This document shows positions 10,825 through 21,437 of a stretch of DNA of 64,000 nucleotides, in pieces. The DNA comes from Arsenophonus sp052174535 (GTDB lineage Bacteria; Pseudomonadota; Gammaproteobacteria; Enterobacterales; Enterobacteriaceae). The DNA lies in contig JBQMRQ010000100.1 in NCBI GenBank assembly GCA_052174535.1, forward strand, positions 1 to 64,000, read 5' to 3'. A program made the translations under genes and the position numbers. A model generated the notes under the pieces. It saw nothing but the letters and a program-made list of their open reading frames with translations. It did no database searches and had not been told where the DNA came from. Positions within the stretch are counted from its first letter, which is position 1, and each line of letters begins with the position of its first letter.

Positions 10825-13282
10825 GCTATATTGCAAAGGTTGTTAGTAAAAATCTCTTAATACTGCAAGAAGAATTTTCGCTACAGCGATTCCCATAAAA
10901 TAAACAGTTATTATAGATTAAAGAGATATTTTCTCGCTCTCTGCCAACATAAAGCTGCATTTAATTAGTGTTTAGGTCGGTGAATAATCTATTATATTAT
11001 CTAGATTCTCATATATTTAAAACTTATTTCACTTTATCATGCTCATATTATCACAGTGAAGATGTTATCCGTTCTTGCATTCATTAGTGTTACAGCATAT
11101 CGTTTTAAAATTCACGATTATAAGAAAACATTTAATAATCTTACTGGAAGTTCTCTGGTGAAATTAATCACAAGGATAAATGGTTTAGTTATTTCCAATG
11201 TATATTGAATAGATTGACTTTACAGGGAGAGAGTCATCATAGCGAAAGAAAGAGATATTAATTTAAAATCAGCATTTAAATAGCAGAACTGCTTCCTTAT
11301 TTCATCGGTAATACCCAATAAATCCCTAACTGATATTATTGAAGTCAATAAAATATTTTCTCTGAATCCTTTAAATGGAGGCATTATATTTCACATGGAA
11401 AAGTGAAAATACGGGAAGGGAAATAAAAAGAAGGAATTGCGATTTTAATAGGAAAAAATCGACAGGAGTTATTGTAATCGATGAGATCTTAAAAAGATTA
11501 ATACAGAATGTATTAGGCGTTTTCTTGAGCTTATCATAAATAAGAGTCCATTCTTTACTCAGATAGTACCTCTAAAATAGTATGAAATTTTGCTAGTTAA
11601 TATGAAATTAATTAGCATCGCCTAATAAAGTTGGTAACCAGATAGTTATTGGTAAAATGAATTCTAGATTCAAACTATGAATAGTTATATCAGTAAACTA
11701 AAAGAATGGTGAGTTATGATAATTTCTGGTATATGGAGCTTTGGAGATGATGACGTGTATCCTGCCTAATTAATTTTATAGTTGATTCCAATCATATTGA
11801 TATGATATCAAATATTGATATGATAAGATATGAAGTTACCCCCATAGATTTCACGAGATTAGATATTACCTATAATCCTTTGTATTAACTTATCTGTATC
11901 CTAATACGGTAGCTCTGGATAGCCACTTGTTGCTTAGATAGAATCGAATCCATGATGCAACCAAGATGCTGAATACTAATTTTATCAACGGAACATCACA
12001 TGCCATCGTTTATAACAATTATTTGCTATAGCATATTATAACAGATCAGTATTAGCAATATTGAGATTAAAGTGCCTAATATTACAGGGATCACAACGGC
12101 AACGGAATATCCTTTAACAGCTTGTTGCTATCGTTTAACCTAAAATAGGTAAAAGTAATGAAGAGTTACTACTATTGCCTATATATGCGACAAGGCATAT
12201 TTATCGATAATTTCGAACATACTGAGATATTTCTCGGTGAGAAATACATAATCATTCTCGCTAGAGAAACATCAGAAGATTAAAATAGCAATGACTTTAA
12301 AATAAAAGTAATAGGGTTCCTGCGTGATTTAAGCAATACACGATACCTACTATACTTTTATTTTTTGAGAGATGGCATATATCTAGCACTATCAAGCAAG
12401 ATAGTGCCCTCTTTTTTCTGCTGGTCATTATTAGCGGCCTTACATGAATGTAAGGAAATTCATTGCAATCGAAGATGTTTATCAAGAATCAGTAGCGAAC
12501 TTTAACATAACTTTTCAATGACTGATGAGCGCATTGCTTAAGCATATTTTCAGGATTTCTAAGGAAGACTCTGCCATTAGTTTTAAACACAATATCAAAG
12601 AGATTCCTGGACATCTAGCATTAATGCTATTGGGTACTATAAAACAGCTAATGTGACGCCTTCATTCCTAAAGGAATCTAATCGAAAGTTTAATGGTGAG
12701 CTATGGAGAGGTCTGCCTAACAAGAAAGGTGCGCTATACTGTTGATAAAGTTTTTGATGTTTTCTTAGTAAAGTTTTCAGTGTACTTTTCAGCGATGAAA
12801 AGTTGAAGAAACACCGAAAAGAACGCTGACATTCTACGACTTCCTGTTAGTACACTGATGTCAGTAAAAACGACAAATCCGATTGAATTGGTTTTTGCGA
12901 TAGTGAATAAGACTATAAAGGCGATACGTAAAAAAGTGTAGTTAGAAGAAAACAGCCCTTTATGATATTTAAGTTATCCGCCATCTGTTCAAAAACTAGA
13001 ACCAGAAAAAGAAATTTCGATCTATGATCATACTATTAAACAGCGTCAAATCTAAAGATGACTAATAGATTCATAAGGTTCTAGCTCCAGATGTGGAAGT
13101 AGCCTGATCATCATACACCAGATTTACTAATAACTCAAGGATAGCTAAGTAGCTTCCATGGTCTAGGGTCTTTTATTTATTGAATTATCTGATCTAGAGA
13201 AGATTTTTAAAACTAGAATAATTAAAAATAGAGAGGTGGCTACAATTTGCTCTGCGAGCAAAGCAGCAACCTTTGCTAATAT
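10825..13282 (+). mobile_element. IS1595-family remnant 2, split by IS256 copy C
   Basis: The two halves of one IS1595-type element lie at 10825-11710 and 13137-13282. The left half begins at the terminal repeat (TATATTGCAAAGGTTGTTAG) and runs to the codons for MNSYISKLKEW. The right half resumes with the FHGLGSF block and ends in the opposite terminal repeat (AGCAACCTTTGCTAATATA). Continuity of the protein motif across the gap shows a nested insertion. Confidence 0.82.
11711..13136 (+). mobile_element. IS256-family remnant C (nested)
   Basis: Complete dead copy, 1426 bp, bounded by GAGTTATGATAATTTCTGG on the left and CCAGATTTACTAATAACTC on the right, so both terminal repeats are recognisable. 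Flanking 9-mers AAGAATGGT (11702-11710) and AAGGATAGC (13137-13145) agree at six positions and differ only by transitions. This fits a decayed target duplication of the 8-9 bp expected for IS256. An emergent hairpin with a T-run sits at 12386-12413. Confidence 0.85.
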
Positions 13283-13378
13283 AAATTTAAAATAAGTATT
13301 TTACTTGCAATATAGTATGTTTATTAATTGATAATTAAAAATAGAAATAACAATAATTAATTGGAGGTCTGTAGTATT
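13283..13378 (+). promoter_or_regulatory. cutC leader
   Basis: AT-rich leader between the IS1595 end and cutC. TTGCAA and GATAAT are present upstream, but at about 19 nt spacing, so the promoter is only tentative. GGAGG at 13363-13367, 11 nt before the ATG at 13379, decides the start: a longer frame open from a TTG at 13361 would place the ribosome site inside the gene. Confidence 0.4.
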
Positions 13379-14137
13379 ATGATAACCTTAGAAATTTGTT
13401 GCTATGGAGCTGAATGCGCTCTAATTGCACAAAAATTTGGCGCAGATCGTATTGAACTTTGTTCTAGTTCAGCTGAAGGTGGATTAACGCCTAGTTATGG
13501 TTGTTTAAAGCAAGCTATAGATACATTAAATATTTCCGTTCATCCAATTGTACGTCCAAGAGGAGGTGATTTTTATTACAGTGATAGTGAATTTGAAACC
13601 ATTAAACATGATATTAAATTTATCAGACAGTTAGGTTTTCTTGGTGTAGTATATGGCATATTAAATCGAGATGGGCACATTGATATACCGCGCATGCGTA
13701 TTTTAAAGGCATTATCTGGTGATATGGCCGTTACGTTTCATCGTGCTTTTGATATGTGCATTACCCCAAAACAGGCCTATACACAGCTGACAGAGCTAGG
13801 TATTGCACGTATATTAACTTCAGGGCAGAAGCAGAATGCAGAATTAGGTTTACCGTTATTAAAAGAATTAAATGTATTATCTAAAAAAATTCCAAATGGT
13901 CCCATAATTATGGCAGGTGGTGGGGTAAAATTATCAAATATCCAGAAATTTATTGATGCAGGTTTACCGGAAGTACATTCATCTGCTGGAAAAATAATAC
14001 CATCGACTATGAACTACCGCAAAGCAGGAATAACGATGATCTCCAATATGGAGATGGATGAATCTACCCATTATTGCGTAGATGGTAATGTTGTGAAAGC
14101 TATAAAAAATTTATTAGCTATTGCCAATAATGACTAA
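13379..14137 (+). CDS. cutC: CutC family protein
   Basis: TIM-barrel protein of the CutC family, historically linked to copper tolerance. The true activity is uncertain. The start MITLEICCYGAECALIAQ aligns with the E. coli N terminus MALLEICCYSMECAL, giving 252 residues against 248. Conserved blocks are ADRIELCSS, HPIVRPRGGDF, AVTFHRAFDM, ARILTSGQ, PIIMAGGGV and EVHSSAG. It converges on cmoB with only 45 bp between stops. In E. coli cutC likewise neighbours the cmoA-cmoB genes. A curious gene for a reduced genome to keep, but its frame is clean over the full length. Confidence 0.95.
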   Translation: MITLEICCYGAECALIAQKFGADRIELCSSSAEGGLTPSYGCLKQAIDTLNISVHPIVRPRGGDFYYSDSEFETIKHDIKFIRQLGFLGVVYGILNRDGHIDIPRMRILKALSGDMAVTFHRAFDMCITPKQAYTQLTELGIARILTSGQKQNAELGLPLLKELNVLSKKIPNGPIIMAGGGVKLSNIQKFIDAGLPEVHSSAGKIIPSTMNYRKAGITMISNMEMDESTHYCVDGNVVKAIKNLLAIANND

Positions 14138-14182
14138 TAATAACTTTAGAGTAAAATGGGATGGTATTGGATATTGTTCTGT

Positions 14183-15157
14183 TTAGCTTTTCTTGGCAAT
14201 TAAAGTAACTCGTAAGGGAGAGGGATAACCTTCAACTGTCAAATTTATATTATATGGATCAAGAAAATTCGCTAATGATTCAGTTTGCATCCAGGCAGTT
14301 TTTCGTTGCTCCTGTATGGTTGTTACAGTTTGATCAACAATATGCACATTACAAAAGCCACATCTTTCTAGCCAAATTTTAAGCATTTTTGCTGAGGGAA
14401 TAAAATATATATTACGCATTTTCGCATAACGCTTGTTAGGTATTAAACATTGATTTTCATCACCCTTAATAACTAAACTTTCAAGTACTAGCTCACCACC
14501 GGAAACTAATTGATTTTTTAGTTGATAGAGATGATCTAACGGTGAACGTCGATGATAAATTACACCCATTGAAAATACAGTATCAAAGGCCGGTAGCGTT
14601 GATAGTTGCTCGATACTTAGAGGCAATAGATGCGCTCGTTGATTATTACCAATTAATTTACGTATGGCTTCAAATTGACATAAAAAGAGTTGACTAGGAT
14701 CAATACCGATAACAATTTTTGCCCCTTCACCAACCATTCTCCACATGTAATAACCATTACCACAGCCGATATCAAGTACCCGTTTATCTATTAATGGTGA
14801 AAGATAAGGCAAAATACGTTGCCACTTCCAGTCCGAACGCCATTCGGAATCAATGTTAATATTGTATAAGGAAAATGGGCCTTTACGCCATGGCATCAAA
14901 CTTTTTAACAAAAAAGTAATTCGTTTCTTATCTTCTAAACAAAGCAGAAACTCATTTTTAGCTATCACTGCAGTTTTTAGATCTAAGTAAGTTGGGGTCA
15001 TATTAGGAAGACTTTGCACTATTTTTTTCCAAGTGTTGAATTGCCCATGTTGAGTAGTTTTTTTCCATTTTTCAATTTGGTATAGTAGTGTTTCTAGCCA
15101 CTTGCTAAGGGGTTCGATTGCGATTTGTTGATAAACATAATCAAAATCTATCATCAA
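14183..15157 (-). CDS. cmoB: tRNA uridine-34 carboxymethyltransferase
   Basis: Transfers the carboxymethyl group of carboxy-SAM to 5-hydroxyuridine at the wobble position, making cmo5U in tRNAs that read four-fold codon boxes. At 324 residues it is full length. Blocks typical of CmoB are LMPWRKGPFSLYNINIDSEW, the SAM-binding VLDIGCGNGYYMWRM, FDTVFSMGVIYHRRSPLDH and the C-terminal EGYPSPLRVTLIAKK. It lies 2 nt after cmoA, so the two are co-transcribed. tRNA-Leu(UAG), a known cmo5U carrier in E. coli, is encoded in this same window at 61008. Confidence 0.97.
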   Translation of the reverse strand: MMIDFDYVYQQIAIEPLSKWLETLLYQIEKWKKTTQHGQFNTWKKIVQSLPNMTPTYLDLKTAVIAKNEFLLCLEDKKRITFLLKSLMPWRKGPFSLYNINIDSEWRSDWKWQRILPYLSPLIDKRVLDIGCGNGYYMWRMVGEGAKIVIGIDPSQLFLCQFEAIRKLIGNNQRAHLLPLSIEQLSTLPAFDTVFSMGVIYHRRSPLDHLYQLKNQLVSGGELVLESLVIKGDENQCLIPNKRYAKMRNIYFIPSAKMLKIWLERCGFCNVHIVDQTVTTIQEQRKTAWMQTESLANFLDPYNINLTVEGYPSPLRVTLIAKKS

Positions 15158-15159
15158 AC

Positions 15160-15909
15160 TTATTCTTTGATAGCTAGTAGTGAACCGAAATTAAAACATT
15201 GAAACCATAAGTCACAATGATGAAACCTTGCTGCAAGCAGACGTGATTTATGTTTGCTAATAGAATCTGTTAACATGCTATTTTCTAATATATTACGTTT
15301 TTGACTTATTTCTAGTTCACTATAATCATTGGCGCGCTTGAAATCATAATGCATATTAAACAGTAAATTATTAATTTTTTCGTCGCTAAAATTAAATTTT
15401 TCTGATAACACTAAAGCACCACCAGGATTTAGTCCTTGGTATATCCGGTTAATTAATTCTTGTCGAACGGTTGGTGGAATAAATTGCAGAGTAAAATTTA
15501 ATACTACCATTGAGGCATTTTGTATATTGATATCGAGAATATCACCTTTAATAATTTCAACTAGTGCATTCCCTTTATAAGTATGAACATATTGTTGGCA
15601 GCGCTCGATCATTGCAGCTGAATTATCAATAGCAATTATTTTACAATTTTTATCCTTAATATTACGATGAATCGATAATGTTGCTGCACCTAAAGAACAT
15701 CCGAGATCATAAATAGTGCTATTAGGTGTAACAAAGCGTCTAGCAAGCATACCAATCATAGTAATAATACTTGAATAGCCAGGAATAGAACGTTTAATCA
15801 TATCAGGAAAGACTTCGGCAACTTTTTTATCAAATTGCCAATTACCTAAATTTGCAATAGGAGTTGCAAACAAGGTGTCTTTCTGTTTATCCGAAATTTG
15901 ACTGGACAT
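15160..15909 (-). CDS. cmoA: Carboxy-S-adenosyl-L-methionine synthase
   Basis: Makes carboxy-SAM from SAM and prephenate, the donor used by CmoB. Length 249 residues, Rossmann methyltransferase fold with IYDLGCSLGAATLSI near residues 68-82 as SAM-binding motif I, then IIAIDNSAAMIERC, and ASMVVLNFTLQFIPP. The start MSSQISDKQKDTLFATPIA fits the family (E. coli begins SHRDTLFSAPIA-like). A GGAAT-type ribosome site precedes the ATG. First gene of the cmoA-cmoB unit; prephenate supply would have to come from elsewhere in the genome. Confidence 0.97.
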   Translation of the reverse strand: MSSQISDKQKDTLFATPIANLGNWQFDKKVAEVFPDMIKRSIPGYSSIITMIGMLARRFVTPNSTIYDLGCSLGAATLSIHRNIKDKNCKIIAIDNSAAMIERCQQYVHTYKGNALVEIIKGDILDINIQNASMVVLNFTLQFIPPTVRQELINRIYQGLNPGGALVLSEKFNFSDEKINNLLFNMHYDFKRANDYSELEISQKRNILENSMLTDSISKHKSRLLAARFHHCDLWFQCFNFGSLLAIKE

Positions 15910-16029
15910 ATTCCATATGAATTAATTCAGAAATAGCAAATAGTGGTTAATTCTAACAGATTTTATCCTTATCTGTCACTTCTCTAGAACAGTAGTATAG
16001 TCTTATTTTTTAAATAATTTATTTTTAAC

Positions 16030-17015
16030 TTTGAACTAATCTTTCATAGATTGCAATAGAATTTTACTATCTAATGCTGATTAGAGTTAATTTCTGATTG
16101 TATAAACAATCATATTAATACAGGGTCATCTGCAAGCTCTTAAGCAGAATTAAAATGATGTCTTTGAATCCCATCTTTCATGGCTCATTAAATTGCTAGG
16201 CCATACTATTTGTTTAAAATACATAGGTAGGATAAATCTCTGTTCTATATAAATCTCTACACATAAACAATTGAATTCATACTTTCCAGTAGTTGAATAT
16301 TTTAATAGATCAAAAAGGCGATCTGTAAATTTTTTTTTATTATCTGTAAATACCCAATAGATAATATCTATTTGGGATATACTCGATTAAAATCACGTAA
16401 TTAAGCGTCGAGCATTAGCTGCGGTCCTTGATCTTGTAAAAGCAAATAAACCCATTGAATAATGTGATCTATATTTATAAAAATATAACGTTATAAAATT
16501 TCGTCTTCCATTTATGGAAGACATTTAAGATTAAGTATAAATAATCATGCTCGTAGCTTTTAAACGCTTTATAGTTTTCGACTTCGGGTTTTTGCTTCGC
16601 TTCATTTCAAGTAAATTCTTCGTATAAGCCTGCATAAACAATAATCCAGGCCAGATAGGAAATACCTTTTGAGTTCAGAAAATTTGCGTACAACGCTGCC
16701 AGCAGATCAGCGAACAAGAAATATTTTTTGAAAGAAAAACGACTGCAGCTTATCTAAGCAGATAACAGCGTTATCAGAAAATGTGGAATAGAATGTTAAC
16801 TGTGATCATCAACATCATCTCGTTTTTACCATTTAATAAACAGGTAAGTTTAATATACTAAAACGCTTAACTAAAGTAAATACAGCTTCTTTTCTAGCCT
16901 CTGAATAGTAGTTCTAATTTTAGATGTTGTAGTTACTGATAATGAAGTCTCATCATCATATTTTACTCTAAACTATATCCATAAGTAGCCATCATCTTGC
17001 CATGAACATGGCAGT
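16030..17015 (-). mobile_element. IS481-family remnant 1
   Basis: Decayed transposase related to the copy at 59790. Both start TCTTTCATAGA and read the same order of broken blocks on the minus strand; the second copy shows MVEQFNGRIKRW, the IS481/IS3-type RVE-core motif. A palindrome CCCAATAGAT/ATCTATTTGGG (one bulge) lies at 16357-16380. The remnant ends against IS256 copy D, with a perfect 7-bp-arm palindrome at 16998-17013 next to the junction. Confidence 0.65.
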
Positions 17016-17020
17016 GCGAT

Positions 17021-18428
17021 GAGTTAACCAGACAATCTAGTATATCACAAATCGGAATACTACACTCTAATGCTTCGTAAATTTATTCTCCATTCTTAAG
17101 TAAAATGTTGTTTACCAGGATGGTTAGTAGATTAACCCTTTAAGGCGATTCCAGCTTTTCTGAATAGACGAGGAGCACCTTAAATACCATTGAAGAGTTG
17201 TTTTCTTAAGCTACACTGCTTCGCGCGTTACCTTCATAGGCTTTCACCTATCACAAAACTAGATTTAATTTGATTTGTCGTTTTTATTGACATCATAATG
17301 AACTAACGGGAAGCCATAGAATGCCCAGCCATTCTTTTAACTCTTTTTTTCAGCTTCTTCATCGCTGTAGGATACGTTAAAACCTTACTAATAAAGCATA
17401 AAAAGTTTTATTAGCAGCGTTACGACCCCCCCTCTACTAACCTGAGCTCCTAAGAAGAATTTAGCTTTAACTTTTAGTTGAATGCCTTTTAAGATTAAAA
17501 CCAGAACATCAGCTATACGTAACCAAAAACATTGATGCTGCGCGCTCATAAATATTTTTCCATTGTATTAAAAAAACTAAAAGCATCATCTTCGTAGCAA
17601 GCATGAAGATATAGTTAAACCCCGTTTACAGGGAATTAGAATTTAAGTGCAGTTCGCTTCTGACTATCGATAACCATTTTTGAGCACAATTGGTCTCCTT
17701 ACATCCATGGATAGTAAGGTTGATTTAACTAGCAGATAAAGGAATTAGCTTATCTGACAGGACCAATATATATCCATAGATCAAGAAATAAATATAGCGC
17801 GTATCGCTTTAATCACGTAACCGCCATTGTCTATGCTCTTTAAGGCATTACTGCTTCAGTCTCCTGATGGCACTTGAGAAGATATCATATGATTTTCATC
17901 GAAAAATCTTTACAGGGGTTCATGAAAATCACCGGTAGAATTCCTTACAGTGAGGTCATTGCAGTTACGGGTAGTAAAATCTTTCAACGCTTTTTAGATG
18001 TTTTAAATGCTTTAAATAAAAGGTAGCAACGAGTTGCTGACCATCTTATTCCATTGTGGCTAAGAGATTTCCCCCTTGACTTTAAGCACTTTAATCTTAA
18101 TATCGCCAATAGTAGTTTACTATAGTTCATTACGGTAAATAATTGTTACCGATAACGGTATTTAATACTCCTTCATAAAGGCAACGCCACAGCATATTGT
18201 ACTAGCATGGCTTCTAATTCCATCTCAACAGCAGTGCCTATCAACTGGCTTTCAGCATTACGGATAAATTCATGCAATGGATCACAGGTAATATCTAGTT
18301 TTGCTAATATCTATAAGGTAGATTTTATGGCATATCATCTCTATATTATTGAAATCATTCAATAAATTAATCAACAAAATATACGCTAGCATATCCAAAA
18401 CTACATATACCAGAAATGGATATAACTC
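17021..18428 (-). mobile_element. IS256-family remnant D
   Basis: Dead full-length copy of about 1.41 kb. Terminal repeats at 17021-17045 (GAGTTAACCAGACAATCTAG) and 18403-18428 (CATATACCAGAAATGGATAT and so on). It abuts the IS481 relic, so the IS256 insertion was in or right at the end of that older element. Confidence 0.85.
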
Positions 18429-18542
18429 CTGTACGACGAAGGTCTATATAATACCGGGATCAAACAGTTAGTAAGTAAAATAAATCTTATTAATACGGCA
18501 AAAGAATATAAGTATAACTATGTTAATAAAATTAATTTTGAC

Positions 18543-18941
18543 TTAAAGATCAAATGAGAAAATTTGTATCCAAGGCAAATAATAAATATTAACTAATATC
18601 ATTAAAATCATAGAACTAAAAGTAGTTATTTGGCCAAAATAACTCCAAGTAAGTTCTCTTTGTTTTAGACCAAAGTAATGAAAAATTCTAGCGATAATAA
18701 AAATTAACCCACAAAAATGAATGGCCCAAACAGGTGCACCGTTCATCTCCATCATTAATAATGATAGCATAGAAATAGGAATATACTCAATCGCATTACC
18801 ATGAACGCGTATTGCTGTTTGTAACTCATAAAATCCACCATCACCGTAAGTAACTTGATACTGAGTTCTAAGTTTAATGACTTCCAAAGATAACTTAAAC
18901 AATATTAAAGCACTAAATACAATATATAGAGCACTAACCAT
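18543..18941 (-). CDS. yecN: MAPEG-family membrane protein YecN
   Basis: Integral membrane protein of the MAPEG family, 132 residues with about four membrane segments, starting MVSALYIVFSALILFK. Shared blocks with E. coli YecN are QYxVxYGDGGFxELQxAIRxHGNAxEYIPI and LMMEMNGA. The exact role is unknown; distant relatives use glutathione. GGAGAG just before the ATG is a good ribosome site. In E. coli it precedes cmoA. Here IS481 and IS256 relics have separated them, and yecE and yecD, expected on the aspS side, are gone. Confidence 0.95.
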   Translation of the reverse strand: MVSALYIVFSALILFKLSLEVIKLRTQYQVTYGDGGFYELQTAIRVHGNAIEYIPISMLSLLMMEMNGAPVWAIHFCGLIFIIARIFHYFGLKQRELTWSYFGQITTFSSMILMILVNIYYLPWIQIFSFDL

Positions 18942-19208
18942 TTTCTCTCCAATTTTTTAGACTAAAACAATAAAATAATGATACATCTAAAAACTTTTAC
19001 AGTTACTATAAATATAGTATTTAAATTAATAAAATCTTTAAGATTACGAATATGATAAAAGTTATCTAGCTATATGGATAAAGCATTCTTATTTCTCAAT
19101 AGAAATTTCTGTAAAATAACGGTATTTTAATGCTATTAAATTAATAGCAGTAAGCGACTAGTATAAGCGACTCTGTAAATTGAGTATGATAAGTAAAAGG
19201 TTATCATT
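18942..19208. promoter_or_regulatory. yecN/aspS divergent intergenic region
   Basis: 267 bp between divergent genes, where yecE and yecD once stood. It must hold both promoters, but none stands out against the AT background. AAAGG shortly before the aspS ATG at 19209 is a usable ribosome site. Confidence 0.35.
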
Positions 19209-20972
19209 ATGCGGACAAATTATTGTGGGCAATTAGGTATTGCTCACGTTGGACAAAAAGTGACTCTCTGTGGGTGGGTTAACCGCCAGCGTAATTTAGG
19301 TAAATTAATTTTTATCGATATGAGAGATCGCGAAGGTTTAATTCAAATTATTTTTATACAGGAAAATGATGCCGAACTTTTTATCCAAGCGTCACAGTTA
19401 CGCAACGAATTTTGTACCCAGATAACAGGTATAGTGCGAAAACGTAAACAAATCAATAAAAAAATACCAACCGGTGAGATTGAAATTGTTGCACAAACAT
19501 TGACGATTATTAATCGTTCTGAACCATTACCGATAGATAGGAATAAACAAAATTCCGAGGAAATTAGATTAAAATATCGTTATCTTGATTTACGGAAACC
19601 GCAAATAGCGATGCGCTTGAGAGAGCGAGCTAAAATTACTAGTTTTGTGCGTCGTTTTATGGATGCGGAAGGTTTTATTGATATTGAAACACCTATTCTG
19701 ACCAAAGCAACACCAGAAGGTGCGCGTGATTATCTTGTTCCAAGCCGTGTTCATAAAGGTGAGTTTTATGCTTTGCCGCAATCACCGCAACTTTTTAAAC
19801 AATTATTGATGATGTCTGGCTTTGATCGCTATTATCAAATAGTAAAATGCTTTCGTGATGAAGATTTGCGTGCTGATCGCCAACCTGAATTTACTCAGAT
19901 CGACATAGAAACCTCTTTTATGACTGCTGAGGAAGTTCGTGAAGTGATGGAGCGTTTTATTCGTCAATTATGGGAGGAAAACAAAGGTATTGAATTAGGC
20001 ACTTTTCCGGTAATGACTTTTACTGAAGCCATGCAACGTTATGGTTCAGATAAACCAGACTTACGGAATCCTTTAGAATTGGTTGATATTGGTGATTTGG
20101 TTAATACAGTTGAATTTAAAGTATTTTCTGACGCTGCCAATGATTCAAAAGGTCGTGTAGCTGCACTTTGCGTTCCAGGTGGAGCATTATTAACACGCAA
20201 ACAACTTGATGATTATACTGAATTTGTTGCTATTTATGGCGCTAAAGGATTACCCTGGATGAAGATCAATTCATTAACTGAAGATCAGGTAGATATTCAA
20301 AGTCCTATAGCTAAGTTTTTATCACAATCAGTGATTAACAATCTATTAGCACGCACTCAAGCTAAAGCAAATGATATTTTGTTATTTGGCGCGGGTAAAA
20401 AAAATGTTGTCAATGATGTAATGGGAGAATTACGGTTGAAAGTAGGACGTGATTTAGCAATCACACAAAATAATACCTGGAAACCGTTATGGATTATTGA
20501 TTTTCCAATGTTTGAAAAAGATGAAAACGATGAACTTAATGCTATGCATCATCCTTTTACTGCACCGAAAGATTTTACCCCACAACAATTGCAAACTAAT
20601 CCATTAGCAGCCGTTGCTAATGCCTATGATATGGTTATTAATGGTTATGAAGTTGGTAGCGGCTCAGTGCGTATTCACCATAATAAGATGCAACAAGCTG
20701 TTTTTGAAATTCTTAATATTAGTCAATCAGATCAGCAAAATAAATTTGGTTTCTTGCTTGAGGCATTACAATATGGAACCCCTCCGCATGCTGGTTTAGC
20801 ATTTGGTTTAGATAGACTGGTTATGTTATTAACGGGAACAGAAAATATTCGTGATGTCATTGCATTTCCAAAAACAACCGCAGCAGCTTGTTTAATGACC
20901 GATGCCCCAAGCATAGCTAATCCAGTCGCATTAGCAGAATTAGCAATAACAGTTACCCAACATACTAAATAA
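19209..20972 (+). CDS. aspS: Aspartyl-tRNA synthetase
   Basis: Class IIb synthetase for tRNA-Asp, 587 residues (E. coli 590). An N-terminal OB-fold anticodon domain (MRTNYCGQL, CGWVNRQRNLG) is followed by the catalytic core with motif 2 FRDEDLRADRQPEFTQID near 217-234, the bacterial GAD insertion (about 290-420) and motif 3 GLAFGLDRLVMLL at about 529-541. Followed within 6 bp by the nudB ghost and then yebC, reproducing the enterobacterial aspS-nudB-yebC-ruvC order. Confidence 0.98.
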   Translation: MRTNYCGQLGIAHVGQKVTLCGWVNRQRNLGKLIFIDMRDREGLIQIIFIQENDAELFIQASQLRNEFCTQITGIVRKRKQINKKIPTGEIEIVAQTLTIINRSEPLPIDRNKQNSEEIRLKYRYLDLRKPQIAMRLRERAKITSFVRRFMDAEGFIDIETPILTKATPEGARDYLVPSRVHKGEFYALPQSPQLFKQLLMMSGFDRYYQIVKCFRDEDLRADRQPEFTQIDIETSFMTAEEVREVMERFIRQLWEENKGIELGTFPVMTFTEAMQRYGSDKPDLRNPLELVDIGDLVNTVEFKVFSDAANDSKGRVAALCVPGGALLTRKQLDDYTEFVAIYGAKGLPWMKINSLTEDQVDIQSPIAKFLSQSVINNLLARTQAKANDILLFGAGKKNVVNDVMGELRLKVGRDLAITQNNTWKPLWIIDFPMFEKDENDELNAMHHPFTAPKDFTPQQLQTNPLAAVANAYDMVINGYEVGSGSVRIHHNKMQQAVFEILNISQSDQQNKFGFLLEALQYGTPPHAGLAFGLDRLVMLLTGTENIRDVIAFPKTTAAACLMTDAPSIANPVALAELAITVTQHTK

Positions 20973-20978
20973 ATATTT

Positions 20979-21407
20979 ATGAAAATAAACGACAGGAATC
21001 AATATTAATTCTAGCTTATGTCCAAGCAAGTCGCCAAATACTGATACTACAGCAGTGTTTTAATCTTAATTTTTAACAATTAGTTACCGATAGTTTTAAG
21101 AATAATAAAATCTCAAGAGAGATGGAATTATATGAAGTTAAAGAAGAGATAGGGGCGCATTGATATTATCAAACAGAATTTGGCCTTAATTAATCAGAAT
21201 TTTAATAATTTATTTACAATGGTACACCGAATTTAATTAAATGTAAAGAGTATTAATTTGCTTTATGGGAGAGCCTTACCGCAAGAGCAGGATATTTTAT
21301 TGAAAAAAATATTTGGATTTTTGTTAATTCCCTGCTACTCAGTTAGAAAGCATTAACTAAATCATGGAGTAATTGTCAGGCGATTAAAGAATTTTGTTCT
21401 AAAATGA
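20979..21407 (+). pseudogene. nudB: nudB ghost (dihydroneopterin triphosphate pyrophosphatase)
   Basis: Position and frame-hopping translation both identify it. KRQESILILAYVQASRQILILQ matches the E. coli KRPVSILVVIYAQDTKRVLMLQ block (first 20 residues compared). MELYEVKEEIGAH keeps the Nudix-box MREVKEEV element but not the full catalytic pattern. SVRKH-LNHGVIV-RRLKNFVLK matches the C terminus. Multiple stops and frameshifts. The intact enzyme feeds folate synthesis. Confidence 0.8.
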
Positions 21408-21437
21408 TTTTTATTAAAGTATTTTTGGAGATATTTC

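Noticed and set aside
13361..13378. TTG start for CutC
   Set aside because: It overlaps the GGAGG ribosome site used by the ATG at 13379.
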